A program made the translations under genes and the position numbers. This document shows, one piece after another, positions 46,149-54,625 of a DNA stretch of 64,000 nucleotides. The DNA is from Agathobaculum massiliense (lineage in GTDB: Bacteria; Bacillota; Clostridia; Oscillospirales; Butyricicoccaceae), in assembly GCF_900291975.1 (NCBI RefSeq), contig NZ_OMPN01000001.1, forward strand, positions 2,957,501 to 3,021,500. The letters are read 5' to 3'. The notes beneath the pieces are model-generated. The model saw nothing but the letters and a program-made list of their open reading frames with translations. It did no database searches and was not told the DNA's origin. Position 1 is the stretch's first letter, and each line of letters begins with the position of its first letter.

Positions 46149-46343
46149 ATGGATGTTGATCTGATTTTCCGGATCGCGGCCGTTGGCATCCTGGTGGCTG
46201 TCCTTGGACAGCTCCTGACGCGTTCCGGACGGGAGGAGCAGGCGCTGATGACCACGCTCGCAGGGCTGATCGTCGTGCTGATGCTGATTGTGCAGGAGAT
46301 CAGCCAGCTCTTTTCGATGATGAAAAGCGTGTTCGGCTTTTGA
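46149..46343 (+). CDS. spoIIIAC: Stage III sporulation protein AC
   Basis: The 64-residue protein has two membrane helices and the family's N-terminus MDVDLIFRIAAVGI. Its length matches SpoIIIAC. It is a small integral part of the forespore channel. GGAGGGAAG precedes the ATG. It overlaps spoIIIAD by 4 nt. Confidence 0.93.
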   Translation: MDVDLIFRIAAVGILVAVLGQLLTRSGREEQALMTTLAGLIVVLMLIVQEISQLFSMMKSVFGF

Positions 46344-46729
46344 ACGGGCTGACCGCGGCCTGCGGGCTGGCGCTGCTGACGCTGGTGCTTTCGCTCGTGC
46401 TGAAAAAGGACGCGCCCGCCATTGCCTTCCTGCTGACGCTGACCGCGGGCGTGCTGATCCTGCTGCAGGCGTTCCAGACGATCGGCGGCACGGCGCAGCG
46501 CTTTTCCGCGCTGCTGACGCAGGGCGGCATTACGGGCAGCCTGTATCTGCCGGTGTGCAAGGCATTGGGCGTGGCGGTTGTGGTGCGCGTCATGAGCGCG
46601 TTGTGCAAGGATGCGGGGCAGTCCGCGCTTGCCGCCAAGCTGGAGATTGCCGGCGCGGTGCTTGCGCTTTCCCTGTGTCTGCCGCTGCTGGAGCAGGTGC
46701 TGGGCCTGGTGGCCGACTGGACGGTATGA
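46340..46729 (+). CDS. spoIIIAD: Stage III sporulation protein AD
   Basis: The 129-residue, very hydrophobic protein has four membrane segments and ends in LLEQVLGLVADWTV, typical of SpoIIIAD. The start is a TTG at 46340 overlapping the spoIIIAC stop, implying translational coupling. It is a membrane part of the channel. Confidence 0.91.
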   Translation: MNGLTAACGLALLTLVLSLVLKKDAPAIAFLLTLTAGVLILLQAFQTIGGTAQRFSALLTQGGITGSLYLPVCKALGVAVVVRVMSALCKDAGQSALAAKLEIAGAVLALSLCLPLLEQVLGLVADWTV

Positions 46730-46743
46730 AAGGAAACGGATGG

Positions 46744-47847
46744 ATGAAAAAACTGGTCGTTGTATGGCTCGTCCTCCTGGCCTGCCTCGTATCCGCCGGA
46801 GCGGCGGCATCGGGTGTGGATATCGGGCAGACGGGCGGGGAATCGCTTCTCGGCGCGGTGCCGGAGGAGCGGCGGGGGTATCTGGACGGCATCCAGCCGG
46901 AAACCGCCGACGAGCTGGCAGGCTCGCTCGCGCGCCTGCTGGACAACGTATCGGAGGACAGCCGCAGCGCGCTGCAGAACGCGGTACATAGCCTGGCGCG
47001 GGTAGCGGTCGTGATCCTGCTCACCGCGATGGCGCGCGGCTTTTCCGCGGCGGCGGGCGGCGAAGCGGACGCATGGATCGATATGGCGGGCGCCCTCGGC
47101 TGCGCTGCCGTGTTGCTGCAGGACTTTTCCGGCGTGCTGTCGCTCTGCCGCGATACGCTGGAGCAGATCAGCCTGTTTTCCGGCACGCTGCAGCCGGTGC
47201 TGGCGGCCGCGCTGTCGGCCGGCGGCAGCGCCGCGACCGCCACCGTGCTGCAGGTGGCGACGATGGTGGTGTTCGACCTTGTTATCCGCCTGATCCATAC
47301 GCTGATGGTGCCGGCGGCCTGTGCGTATCTTGCGATCACCGCAGTGGACGCGGCGACCGGCAACGGCATGCTGCGCGGCCTCGCGGACGGGATCAAGAGC
47401 CTGACCTCGGGTGCGCTCAAGCTCATTTTGACGCTATTTACCGCATACCTTACCATAGCGGGGAGCGTTTCGGGCAGCGTGGACAGGATGGCGCTGAAAA
47501 CGGCGAAGTTTGCCGTGTCGGGCGCGGTGCCTGTGGTGGGGGGCGTGATCTCGGACGCGACCGAGACGGTGCTGTCCGGCGCGTCGCTGCTCAAAAATTC
47601 GATCGGCGTGTTCGGGATGCTGTGCGTCACGGCTATCTGCCTGGTGCCGTTCCTGCGCGCGGGCGCGAGCTACCTGTGCTATAAGGCGGGGGCGGCCGTG
47701 CTGTCGCCGCTGTGCTCGGGCAGCCTGCGGCAGCTTTTGGAGGGGGTAGGCACGGGCTTCGGCCTGCTGCTCGGCATGCTCAGCACCTGCTGCCTGATCT
47801 TGTATTTGGAGCTGGTATATGTGGTTGCGATGGTGAAGCCGATATGA
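46744..47847 (+). CDS. spoIIIAE: Stage III sporulation protein AE
   Basis: The 367-residue protein has a signal-like N-terminus (MKKLVVVWLVLLACLVSAGA) and about seven further membrane segments. FAVSGAVPVVGGVISDATETVL is a strong family block. It is the large polytopic core of the forespore channel. ATG 46744 is preferred because AAGGAAAC lies about 9 nt upstream; another in-frame ATG at 46726 overlaps spoIIIAD. Confidence 0.94.
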   Translation: MKKLVVVWLVLLACLVSAGAAASGVDIGQTGGESLLGAVPEERRGYLDGIQPETADELAGSLARLLDNVSEDSRSALQNAVHSLARVAVVILLTAMARGFSAAAGGEADAWIDMAGALGCAAVLLQDFSGVLSLCRDTLEQISLFSGTLQPVLAAALSAGGSAATATVLQVATMVVFDLVIRLIHTLMVPAACAYLAITAVDAATGNGMLRGLADGIKSLTSGALKLILTLFTAYLTIAGSVSGSVDRMALKTAKFAVSGAVPVVGGVISDATETVLSGASLLKNSIGVFGMLCVTAICLVPFLRAGASYLCYKAGAAVLSPLCSGSLRQLLEGVGTGFGLLLGMLSTCCLILYLELVYVVAMVKPI

Positions 47848-48320
47848 CCGAATTATTTCAGACAATTTTGATGCGCGTCACACTGGCGGGCGTAGCCTCG
47901 GCGGTTGCGCTGCGCATGGTGGGCGGCGGGGCGCTGCGGGAGATCATCAAGGCTGCGGCGGGTCTGCTGATGCTGCTGGCGCTGCTGCAGCCGCTCTCCG
48001 GCCTGCGCACCGCCGCGTGGGATGGCTGGGGCGTGCCGTCCCAGGAGGATATCGCTGCAATCCAGGAGCAAAACACCCAGACCACCATGAGTACGGTCGC
48101 GGCCAGCATCGCGGAGATGGTGGAGCAGCGCACGCAAAAAGAGGGCTTCGACTGTACGGTCGATGTGACCATGGCAAACGATGAAAACGGGATTTTGCAG
48201 GTGGACCGCGTGACCGTATATTACGGCGGGCGGGACGCGGCGCGCCTGGAAGAGTTGCGCGCGATTCTGACCGAGGAGTGCGGGGTGCCGGAGGAAAGGC
48301 AGGAGATGATTGCAAGATGA
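47844..48320 (+). CDS. spoIIIAF: Stage III sporulation protein AF
   Basis: The 158-residue protein has two N-terminal membrane segments and a soluble domain ending in EECGVPEERQEMI, as in SpoIIIAF. Shorter than the Bacillus protein (about 206). It overlaps spoIIIAE and spoIIIAG by 4 nt each, a sign of tight coupling. The soluble domain lies in the intermembrane space. Confidence 0.9.
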   Translation: MTELFQTILMRVTLAGVASAVALRMVGGGALREIIKAAAGLLMLLALLQPLSGLRTAAWDGWGVPSQEDIAAIQEQNTQTTMSTVAASIAEMVEQRTQKEGFDCTVDVTMANDENGILQVDRVTVYYGGRDAARLEELRAILTEECGVPEERQEMIAR

Positions 48321-48868
48321 AAAAACCAGAGCTGGCATGGCTGAAAGACCTGGGGGAGAAGCTGCGGCCGCTGGCGCACCGGTATCGGGCGGTCCTGATC
48401 GTGCTGCTGGCGGGGATGCTACTGCTTGCCTCCGGTGGGTGGTTCGGCGGGGGGGAGGAGCAGGCCGCGGCGCAGACCGGACAGCCGGAGACGGCGGGAT
48501 TCGACCTGGCCGTGTTTGAGCAGGACCTGAACGAAAAACTTGCGGCGATCGAGGGTGTGGGGCGGGTGGAACTGATGCTGTCGCTCGACCAGACCGAGGA
48601 GGCGGTATATGCTGTGAACACCCGCCAGACGAGGAACGGCGACGCAGGACAAAGCTATGAAAGCGATCTGACCGTTGTATCAGACGGAAGCTACGGCGAA
48701 AAGCCGGTGACGGTAAAAAGCCTGCTGCCGACGTTCCGTGGCGCGGTCGTCCTGTGCGACGGCGCGGACAACGCGCAGGTGCGCCTTGCAGTGACGCAGG
48801 CGGTCGGTACCGTATGCGGCATCGGCTCGGACAAAGTTACGGTTCTGAAAATGGCGGCGGGAACATAA
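48317..48868 (+). CDS. spoIIIAG: Stage III sporulation protein AG
   Basis: The 183-residue protein has one membrane segment (about 25-42) and a ring-building-motif domain with LNEKLAAIEGVGRVELMLSL and VRLAVTQAVGTVCGIGSDKVTVLKM. SpoIIIAG forms a large ring in the intermembrane space. Shorter than the Bacillus form (about 229), with the loss mainly in the linker. Confidence 0.91.
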   Translation: MKKPELAWLKDLGEKLRPLAHRYRAVLIVLLAGMLLLASGGWFGGGEEQAAAQTGQPETAGFDLAVFEQDLNEKLAAIEGVGRVELMLSLDQTEEAVYAVNTRQTRNGDAGQSYESDLTVVSDGSYGEKPVTVKSLLPTFRGAVVLCDGADNAQVRLAVTQAVGTVCGIGSDKVTVLKMAAGT

Positions 48869-48902
48869 AACATAATAACCATGTACAGGAGGGCGAGCAG
48901 TC

Positions 48903-49424
48903 ATGAAAAAAATCAAGAAACGCGGGGCAATATACGGAGTGATCGCGCTGCTGCTTTGCGTTGCGGTCTACCTCAACTGGAGCTACATCGATGCGCCGGA
49001 GGACCTGCTGGTCGCGGAACAGACCGATCCGGAGGACACGGCGGCAAGCGCGCAAGGCGCGGCGGACGGGACGGATTACTTCGCGGCCTCGCGTCTGACC
49101 CGCGAGCAGGCGAGGGATGAGGCGGTCAGCACGCTCAAGGAGCTGAGCGAGAGCGAGGAAGCCGACCAGACCGCGAAGGACGAGGCGGCGGCACAGATCT
49201 CCGCGCTGGCCGAGGACTCCGTGGCCGAGGCGAACATCGAGAGCCTGATCCGCGCGAAAGGGTACGAGGATGCGGTTGTGATGATTGGGGACGACAGCGT
49301 AAACGCGGTCGTCGCGCCGCCGGAGGGCGGCCTGCAGGCCGAGGACGTTACGGTCATCAAGGACATCATTATCTCCGAGACCGGCATGTCGGCCGGCCAG
49401 ATCAAGATTGTCGAGGCGGCCTGA
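48903..49424 (+). CDS. spoIIIAH: Stage III sporulation protein AH
   Basis: The 173-residue protein has a membrane anchor (about 9-25) and a YscJ/FliF-like ring domain. The domain includes SLIRAKGYEDAVVMIGDDSVNAVV and ends ETGMSAGQIKIVEAA. SpoIIIAH binds SpoIIQ of the forespore to bridge the two membranes. It is last in the operon. AGGAGGG precedes the ATG. Confidence 0.93.
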   Translation: MKKIKKRGAIYGVIALLLCVAVYLNWSYIDAPEDLLVAEQTDPEDTAASAQGAADGTDYFAASRLTREQARDEAVSTLKELSESEEADQTAKDEAAAQISALAEDSVAEANIESLIRAKGYEDAVVMIGDDSVNAVVAPPEGGLQAEDVTVIKDIIISETGMSAGQIKIVEAA

Positions 49425-49489
49425 TCGGTATTTTCTCTTTCTTTTTTGCCAAAACTGTGTTATAATCCGTAAAAAGGAGAGTGAACAGT

Positions 49490-49903
49490 ATGGCGGATCA
49501 TAAGGAGTACTGGTCAACCGAGGACGACCAGGGCTGCATTCGTATTTCTGAAGACGTTGTCGCTTCGATCGCCGCGCTTGCAGCCTCGGAAACGGAAGGC
49601 GTAAGCGGACTGTATTCCAGCCTGACAAGCGATATCGTCAGCTTTTTGAGCAAGAAAAACATTTCCAAGGGCGTTCGCATCGAGATCGGCGAGGAAGGGA
49701 CGGTCCGGATCGAGATTGGCTTCCTTGCGCTGTTCGGCCACAACATCTGCGATGTGGCAAAGCAGGTGCAGCAGCACGTCAAAGCTTCGGTGGAATCCAT
49801 GACCGGCCTCAAAGTTACCGAGGTCAATATCCACGTCGGCGGCGTGACGTTCGCGCCCGCGCCGGCGGCGGAGGAGCCGGCGGCCGGACAGGAGCAGGGC
49901 TGA
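49490..49903 (+). CDS. Asp23/Gls24 family envelope stress protein
   Basis: The 137-residue protein has the Asp23 core: IRISEDVVASIAALAASETEGVSGL, then KGVRIEIGEEGTVRIEI, NICDVAKQVQQHVKASVESMTGLKVTEVNIHVGGVTF. An Ala/Pro/Glu-rich tail follows. Family members are small cytosolic proteins, some of them membrane-associated, in cell-envelope homeostasis. The gene is often found before nusB, as here. ATG 49490 follows AAAGGAGA. Confidence 0.92.
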   Translation: MADHKEYWSTEDDQGCIRISEDVVASIAALAASETEGVSGLYSSLTSDIVSFLSKKNISKGVRIEIGEEGTVRIEIGFLALFGHNICDVAKQVQQHVKASVESMTGLKVTEVNIHVGGVTFAPAPAAEEPAAGQEQG

Positions 49904-49916
49904 AACGGATAGGGAG

Positions 49917-49950
49917 AGCGGCATGGCGGCGGCCATGCCGCTTTTGTTTT
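49917..49950 (+). terminator. Intrinsic terminator after the Asp23 gene
   Basis: AGCGGCATGGC and GCCATGCCGCT form a perfect 11-pair stem followed by TTTGTTTT. Confidence 0.85.
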
Positions 49951-49983
49951 GCCAAATCCTCCCGCTTTTCATGGAATATCGGC

Positions 49984-50012
49984 TTGAAATTTTGGCGAAA
50001 ATAGGATAAAAT
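49984..50012 (+). promoter_or_regulatory. Sigma-A-type promoter of the nusB operon
   Basis: TTGAAA and TAAAAT are 17 bp apart, 36 nt before the nusB start. Confidence 0.7.
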
Positions 50013-50048
50013 AGGTCGTATTCAGAAATATAGGAGGAGCTTGCCGCC

Positions 50049-50525
50049 GTGAGCAGAACAAAAGCGAGAGAGATTGCCCTGCATCTGATTTTTGAGATGG
50101 GGTTTCAGCAGTTTGAGGATGAAAATCTGAACAACCGCCTGGACGAGAGCATCATGGCCTCGATCAGCGGGGATATCGCGCTGTATGCGGGCAAGCTGTC
50201 CGACCAGCAGACGCAGTACATCCGGTCGGTGGTCAAGGGCGTTGCCGGCAGTCTGGAGGAGCTGGACCGCACGATCGAAGCCTATTCCAAGGGATGGAAG
50301 CTGAACCGCCTGTCGCGCATGACCTCAGCGGTGCTGCGCCTGGCGATCTATGAGATGCGCTATGTGGACGATGTGCCGGTCGGCGCGGCGATCAACGAGG
50401 CGGTCGAGCTGGCGAAGGTGTACGATACGGACGAAGCGGCCGCGTTCGTCAACGGCGTACTCGGCTCGGTGGCGCGCGCGGAGTTTCCGGACAAGCCCGC
50501 GGCGCTGGAGACGGCCGATGCCTGA
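50049..50525 (+). CDS. nusB: Transcription antitermination factor NusB
   Basis: The 158-residue protein has the NusB fold, with the N-terminus SRTKAREIALHLIFEMGFQ and DVPVGAAINEAVELAKVYDTDEAAAFVNGVLGS. It binds boxA RNA with S10 to prevent termination in rRNA operons. The start is a GTG at 50049 behind TAGGAGGAG. It heads the nusB-tsaD-like-xseA-xseB-ispA operon. Confidence 0.95.
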   Translation: MSRTKAREIALHLIFEMGFQQFEDENLNNRLDESIMASISGDIALYAGKLSDQQTQYIRSVVKGVAGSLEELDRTIEAYSKGWKLNRLSRMTSAVLRLAIYEMRYVDDVPVGAAINEAVELAKVYDTDEAAAFVNGVLGSVARAEFPDKPAALETADA

Positions 50526-51456
50526 GCGCTTCCTAGGGATCGACACCTCGAATTACCGCACCTCGGCGGCGGTTTATGATGCGTCGTCGGGCGCGTGGCG
50601 CAACGAGGGCGGTCTGCTGTCCGTGCCGGAGGGCGCGATCGGCCTGCGTCAGTCGGACGCGCTGTTCCAGCATACCGTGCGTCTGCATGAGAAGATCGGG
50701 TCCCTGCCGTCAGGAGAAGTGCGCGCCATCGGCGTGAGCACCCGCCCGCGCGCGGTCGAGGGCTCGTATATGCCCTGCTTTCTGGCGGGGGAGAGCGTCG
50801 CGCGCAGCGCGGCGCATTTGCTATCTGTGCCGCTTTTTGCAGTCTCGCATCAGCAGGGGCATATCGCGGCGGCCGCGCTGAGCGCGGGCAGGCTCGACCT
50901 GTTGGATGGGAGCCTGCTTGCGTGGCACCTGTCCGGCGGGACGAGCGAGCTGCTGCTGGTGCGGCAGGGGGAGGATGGACTGCCGGGCTGCACCTGCGTC
51001 GGCGGCACGACTGACCTTGCCGCTGGCCAGTTCATCGACCGGACCGGCGCGCTGCTCGGCCTGCCATTCCCGTCGGGTGCGGCGCTGGACAAGCTGGCGC
51101 TGCAGGCGCGGCCGGAAAAGGGTTTTGCGCCAAAGGTGGTGGATAGCCGCTTTTCCCTTTCCGGTATGCAGAACCAGGTGGAAAATAGGCAAAAGGCTGC
51201 GGAGCCTGCGCAGCTCGCGCGCTTTGCGCTGGAAACGGTCGCAAACGCGGTCGTCAAAGCGTCCGACCAGGCGGTGCGGCGGTACGGCGGCCCGATTTTG
51301 TGCGCGGGCGGCGTGATGGCGAGCGAGGTCATCCGCGCGCGGATGCGGGAGGCGTTCGGGGACGCGGTATATTTCGCTGAGCCGGCATTGTCGGGCGACA
51401 ACGCGGTCGGCGCGGCCGTACTCGCCTCGCGGCTGTATGAAAGGATGAAAACGTGA
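50518..51456 (+). CDS. TsaD/Kae1-like (peptidase M22 family) protein
   Basis: The 312-residue protein opens FLGIDTSNYRTSAAVYD and has the metal-binding motif HQQGH, LSGGTSELLL and CAGGVMAS, all features of the TsaD/Kae1 ASKHA fold. TsaD makes the t6A modification of tRNA, but that gene is normally elsewhere and slightly longer. This shorter copy, standard between nusB and xseA in many Clostridia, is a paralogue of unproven function. It overlaps nusB by 8 nt and xseA by 4 nt. Confidence 0.85.
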   Translation: MPERFLGIDTSNYRTSAAVYDASSGAWRNEGGLLSVPEGAIGLRQSDALFQHTVRLHEKIGSLPSGEVRAIGVSTRPRAVEGSYMPCFLAGESVARSAAHLLSVPLFAVSHQQGHIAAAALSAGRLDLLDGSLLAWHLSGGTSELLLVRQGEDGLPGCTCVGGTTDLAAGQFIDRTGALLGLPFPSGAALDKLALQARPEKGFAPKVVDSRFSLSGMQNQVENRQKAAEPAQLARFALETVANAVVKASDQAVRRYGGPILCAGGVMASEVIRARMREAFGDAVYFAEPALSGDNAVGAAVLASRLYERMKT

Positions 51457-52727
51457 GCACCATCTATTCCGTAACCCAACTGAACAACGAGATCAAGGAA
51501 CTGCTCGACGCGGTACCCGGCTACCGCAGCCTGCTGGTGCAGGGCGAGATCTCCAACTATAAAGCGCATTCCTCCGGCCATCATTACCTGACGCTCAAGG
51601 ACGAGGGCGCATCCATCAACGCGGTGCTGTTCCGGTCGGACGCGGCGCGGCTCAAGTTCCGCCTGCAGAACGGGATGAAGGTCATTGTGCGGGCGCGTGT
51701 CAGCTCGTTCCCGCGCACGGGCGCGGTGCAGCTCTATCTTTCCGAGGTCATACCGGACGGGGCGGGTGCGCTGAATCTGGCCTTTGAGCAGCTGAAAAAC
51801 AAGCTGTATGCGGAAGGGCTGTTTGACGAGAGCCGTAAAAAGCCCATTCCGTCCTGCCCGCGGCACATTGCGCTGGTTACCTCTCCGACCGGTGCGGCTG
51901 TGCGCGATATGATCCGCATTCTGGGACGGCGCTGGCCGCTCGCCAAGGTCACGCTCTATCCCGCGCAGGTGCAGGGGCAGGGCGCGGCGGAAAGCATCGC
52001 CCGCGCGCTTGGGCTTGCCAACGCGGTGGGGGAGGCCGACGTTATCCTGTGCGGCCGTGGCGGCGGTTCGATGGAGGATCTGTGGGCGTTTAATGAAGAG
52101 GTCGTCGCGCGGGCGATCTTTTCCTCGGAAATACCTGTGATCTCGGCGGTCGGCCACGAGCCGGACGTGACGATCGCGGACTTCGTGGCCGACCTGCGCG
52201 CGCCGACGCCATCGGGCGCGGCCGAGCTTGCGGTCCCCGACCGGACAGAGTATGCGCTTTCGGTCCGCGCGCTGCATACGCGGCTGCATACGGCTGCGCA
52301 TAAGCTGCTGCAGGCAAAGGGGCAGCGCCTGGCGGGGCTGCAGGAGCGGCTCGCGCTGCGCACCCCCGCGCACTATATCGCGGAAAAGCGCCTGCTGCTC
52401 GACCAGATGGCCGACCGGCTGGGCGCCGCGCTGCCCGCGCGCCTGGGACGCGAGTCGCAGAAGCTGGCCGTGCTGCGGCAGCGCTTGGCCACGGCGGGAC
52501 AGGGCGGCCTGCACAGGCGGCGCCTGCGCTTTACGCAAGCTGTGGCGACGCTCGACGCGATCAGCCCGCTGCGCGTGCTGGCGCGCGGCTATGCGGTCGC
52601 GACGAAAGGGGCGCGCGGCGCGGTCGTCAGCGACGCGCGCACGCTCAAAGCAGGCGATACGCTGCGTATCCGGTTTGCCAAAGGCGCGGCGGACTGCCGC
52701 GTGACCGATATCAGGGAGGAATCATAG
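51453..52727 (+). CDS. xseA: Exodeoxyribonuclease VII large subunit
   Basis: The 424-residue protein has an N-terminal OB fold (YRSLLVQGEISNYKAHSSGHHYLTLKD). The catalytic region includes VTSPTGAAVRDM, CGRGGGSMEDLWAFNEE and SAVGHEPDVTI, and a C-terminal coiled-coil part follows. With XseB it digests single-stranded DNA from both ends. The start is a GTG overlapping the preceding gene. Confidence 0.96.
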   Translation: MSTIYSVTQLNNEIKELLDAVPGYRSLLVQGEISNYKAHSSGHHYLTLKDEGASINAVLFRSDAARLKFRLQNGMKVIVRARVSSFPRTGAVQLYLSEVIPDGAGALNLAFEQLKNKLYAEGLFDESRKKPIPSCPRHIALVTSPTGAAVRDMIRILGRRWPLAKVTLYPAQVQGQGAAESIARALGLANAVGEADVILCGRGGGSMEDLWAFNEEVVARAIFSSEIPVISAVGHEPDVTIADFVADLRAPTPSGAAELAVPDRTEYALSVRALHTRLHTAAHKLLQAKGQRLAGLQERLALRTPAHYIAEKRLLLDQMADRLGAALPARLGRESQKLAVLRQRLATAGQGGLHRRRLRFTQAVATLDAISPLRVLARGYAVATKGARGAVVSDARTLKAGDTLRIRFAKGAADCRVTDIREES

Positions 52728-52728
52728 C

Positions 52729-52965
52729 ATGGCTGAAAAAACGTTTGAAAACCAGATGGAACGGCTGGAGGAGATCGTCCGCCTGCTGGAAAAGGGCGAG
52801 GCGCCGCTGAACGAGAGTATGAAGCTGTTCGAGGAGGGGACGAAGCTGTCCGCCGCGCTGGGCAGGCTGCTGGACAAGGCGGAACAGAAAGTGACCGTGA
52901 TGCAGGAAACCGCGCAGGGCGAACTGACCGAACAGCCCTTTGACGCGGAGGAGGCGGCAAAATGA
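52729..52965 (+). CDS. xseB: Exodeoxyribonuclease VII small subunit
   Basis: The 78-residue helical protein has the XseB signature FENQMERLEEIVRLLEKGEAPLNESMKLFEEG. It binds the coiled coil of XseA. AGGGAGGAA precedes the ATG. It overlaps ispA by 4 nt. Confidence 0.95.
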   Translation: MAEKTFENQMERLEEIVRLLEKGEAPLNESMKLFEEGTKLSAALGRLLDKAEQKVTVMQETAQGELTEQPFDAEEAAK

Positions 52966-53846
52966 CGTTTTCCGAACAGATGAAGGCGGATGTCGCGCAG
53001 ATCGAAGCCGCGCTGGCGCAATACCTTTCCCGCGAAACGGGCGAGGGCTACGACCGTATTTTTGAGGCCGCGAAATATTCGGCGCTGGCGGGCGGCAAGC
53101 GCCTGCGGCCGGTGATCGTGCTGGCATTCTGCCGCTTGTGCGGCGGAGAAGCGGACAAGGCGATGCCGTTTGCCTGCGCGCTTGAGATGATCCACACCTA
53201 TTCGCTCATCCACGACGATCTGCCCTGCATGGATGACGACGACCTGCGCCGCGGGCGTCCGACCTGCCATAAGGCGTTTGACGAGGCAACCGCCGTCCTT
53301 GCGGGCGACGGGCTGCTGACCGCTGCGTTTGAAACCGCCGCCGCCGCGAAGGGGCTTGACGCGGAAGCCGTGTTGCGGTGCGTGCGCATTCTGGGACGCG
53401 AGGCGGGTATGAATGGCATGATTGCGGGACAGGTGCTCGACCTGGGGGCGGAGCACCGCCGGATATCGCTCGACGCGCTGAACCTGCTGCAAAGCCTCAA
53501 GACAGGGTGCCTGCTGCGCGCCGCGTGCGAGCTGGGCTGCACGGCGGCGGGCTGCACCGACGCGCGCACGCTGGAAGCGGCGCGCGAATACGGCGAAAAG
53601 CTCGGGCTGGCGTTCCAGATTCAGGACGATATCCTGGATATCGAGGGTGATGCGCGGACGCTCGGTAAAACGACCGGCAAGGACGCGCGGGATGAAAAAT
53701 CGACCTTTCCCGCTCTGCTTGGGCTGGAGGCGTGCCGCGCGCTCGCGGACCGGCTGACCGGGGAAGCGGTGGCGGCGCTCGACGGGCTTCCGGGGAACGG
53801 CTTTTTGACCGAGCTTGCGCGAAGCCTGACGGGCAGGGCAAACTAA
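52962..53846 (+). CDS. ispA: Polyprenyl synthetase, farnesyl diphosphate synthase type
   Basis: The 294-residue protein has GGKRLRP, the first Asp-rich motif in HDDLPCMDDDDLRRGRPTCH, GQVLDL and the second Asp-rich motif QIQDDILD. It joins isopentenyl diphosphate to allylic diphosphates, most likely to C15. The next protein-coding genes include dxs, so isoprenoid supply is clustered here. The OLE RNA promoter begins about 24 nt after its stop. Confidence 0.95.
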   Translation: MTFSEQMKADVAQIEAALAQYLSRETGEGYDRIFEAAKYSALAGGKRLRPVIVLAFCRLCGGEADKAMPFACALEMIHTYSLIHDDLPCMDDDDLRRGRPTCHKAFDEATAVLAGDGLLTAAFETAAAAKGLDAEAVLRCVRILGREAGMNGMIAGQVLDLGAEHRRISLDALNLLQSLKTGCLLRAACELGCTAAGCTDARTLEAAREYGEKLGLAFQIQDDILDIEGDARTLGKTTGKDARDEKSTFPALLGLEACRALADRLTGEAVAALDGLPGNGFLTELARSLTGRAN

Positions 53847-53869
53847 ATGTGAATTTTTATGCGGTTTTC

Positions 53870-53898
53870 TTGAATAAGAGCTGTGTATGTGTTAAAAT
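53870..53898 (+). promoter_or_regulatory. Sigma-A-type promoter of OLE RNA
   Basis: TTGAAT (53870-53875) and TAAAAT (53893-53898) are 17 bp apart, 24 nt after ispA. Initiation near 53905 would place the RNA start right at the 5' strand of its closing helix. Confidence 0.75.
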
Positions 53899-53904
53899 AA
53901 CAAA

Positions 53905-54609
53905 TAAGTGGCGCAGTATCCTAGTCAGCGCATACGATTCCCAGGACGGGCCTAAAAATCCGTAGAAGGGCATATCGATGAAGTCTCTGGTGTTTGCTTC
54001 TTACGCCCAGTTTGGGGTGGATGCTGGAGGTTAAGGCTTGCGGGCGCGCTTCAATGGCATGAAGTACCGACCCTCTCGCCGTGGAGACCTGTATGCGTGG
54101 GACACCTATAGCATCGCTTTGATTGATGGATGTTCTACGGTGCAGGATGAAACCTGTATTGCGGTGCGGCGTGACTGTGCGTGTTCTCCCGCCCGCCCCC
54201 TTTTGGGGGCGGGAAAATGGGCGGCGCACACAAGCAAAACGCTGTGTGCAGTGTAGCCTGCCTTGCGTGGCCATGGTGGATAGCGTATCCGCCCGCGGTT
54301 TCCCGGCCAGGAACGCCGCGGGAATTGACGGTTGAAACCATGTCTGCAAAAGAGGCTAAGAATCGTGTTGCCTGCAGTGGAAATCACCTAGGCTGTTCGC
54401 AAAGAGGCAGATCGAGGATTGCAGTGCGGACTCAGTGGCAATTCGGTCCCGGTGATGGCAACATCCCGGCACGGACTTTAATGGGAAACCCCCACGACGG
54501 CGACGCGTGGCAGTCCGCGGGGAAAGCCAACCGAACCTCAAGCCGCAAGATTTACTCGATCTGCCGCCACTTTTATCAAACAAGTTGCAAGCCGGAACCG
54601 GCTTTTTAA
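53905..54609 (+). ncRNA. ole: OLE RNA (ornate, large, extremophilic RNA)
   Basis: This segment of about 705 nt lies between ispA and a gene for an OapA-like membrane protein, the diagnostic position of OLE RNA. Its ends pair: AAGTGGCG (53906-53913) with CGCCACTT (54565-54572), eight consecutive pairs. A 9-pair GC hairpin lies inside (54192-54213). It has its own promoter, and CCGG-AA-CCGG with a T-run ends it. No open frame inside has a ribosome-binding site and family-like protein. The size fits the known class (about 600 nt) with some extra sequence. In Bacillus halodurans OLE RNA sits at the membrane with OapA and affects tolerance to alcohol and cold. Confidence 0.88.
54591..54609 (+). 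terminator. Intrinsic terminator at the 3' end of OLE RNA
   Basis: AAGCCGG and CCGGCTT pair around AA, followed by TTTAATT. It lies just before the OapA ribosome-binding site, so some read-through must supply oapA unless oapA has its own promoter. Confidence 0.7.
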
Positions 54610-54625
54610 TTAAGGAGTAGTGGGA

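Noticed and set aside
54038-54609. Several short frames (70-180 codons) on both strands across the OLE RNA region.
   Set aside because: None has a ribosome-binding site or known motif. The closing helix, promoter, terminator and gene order support a structured RNA.
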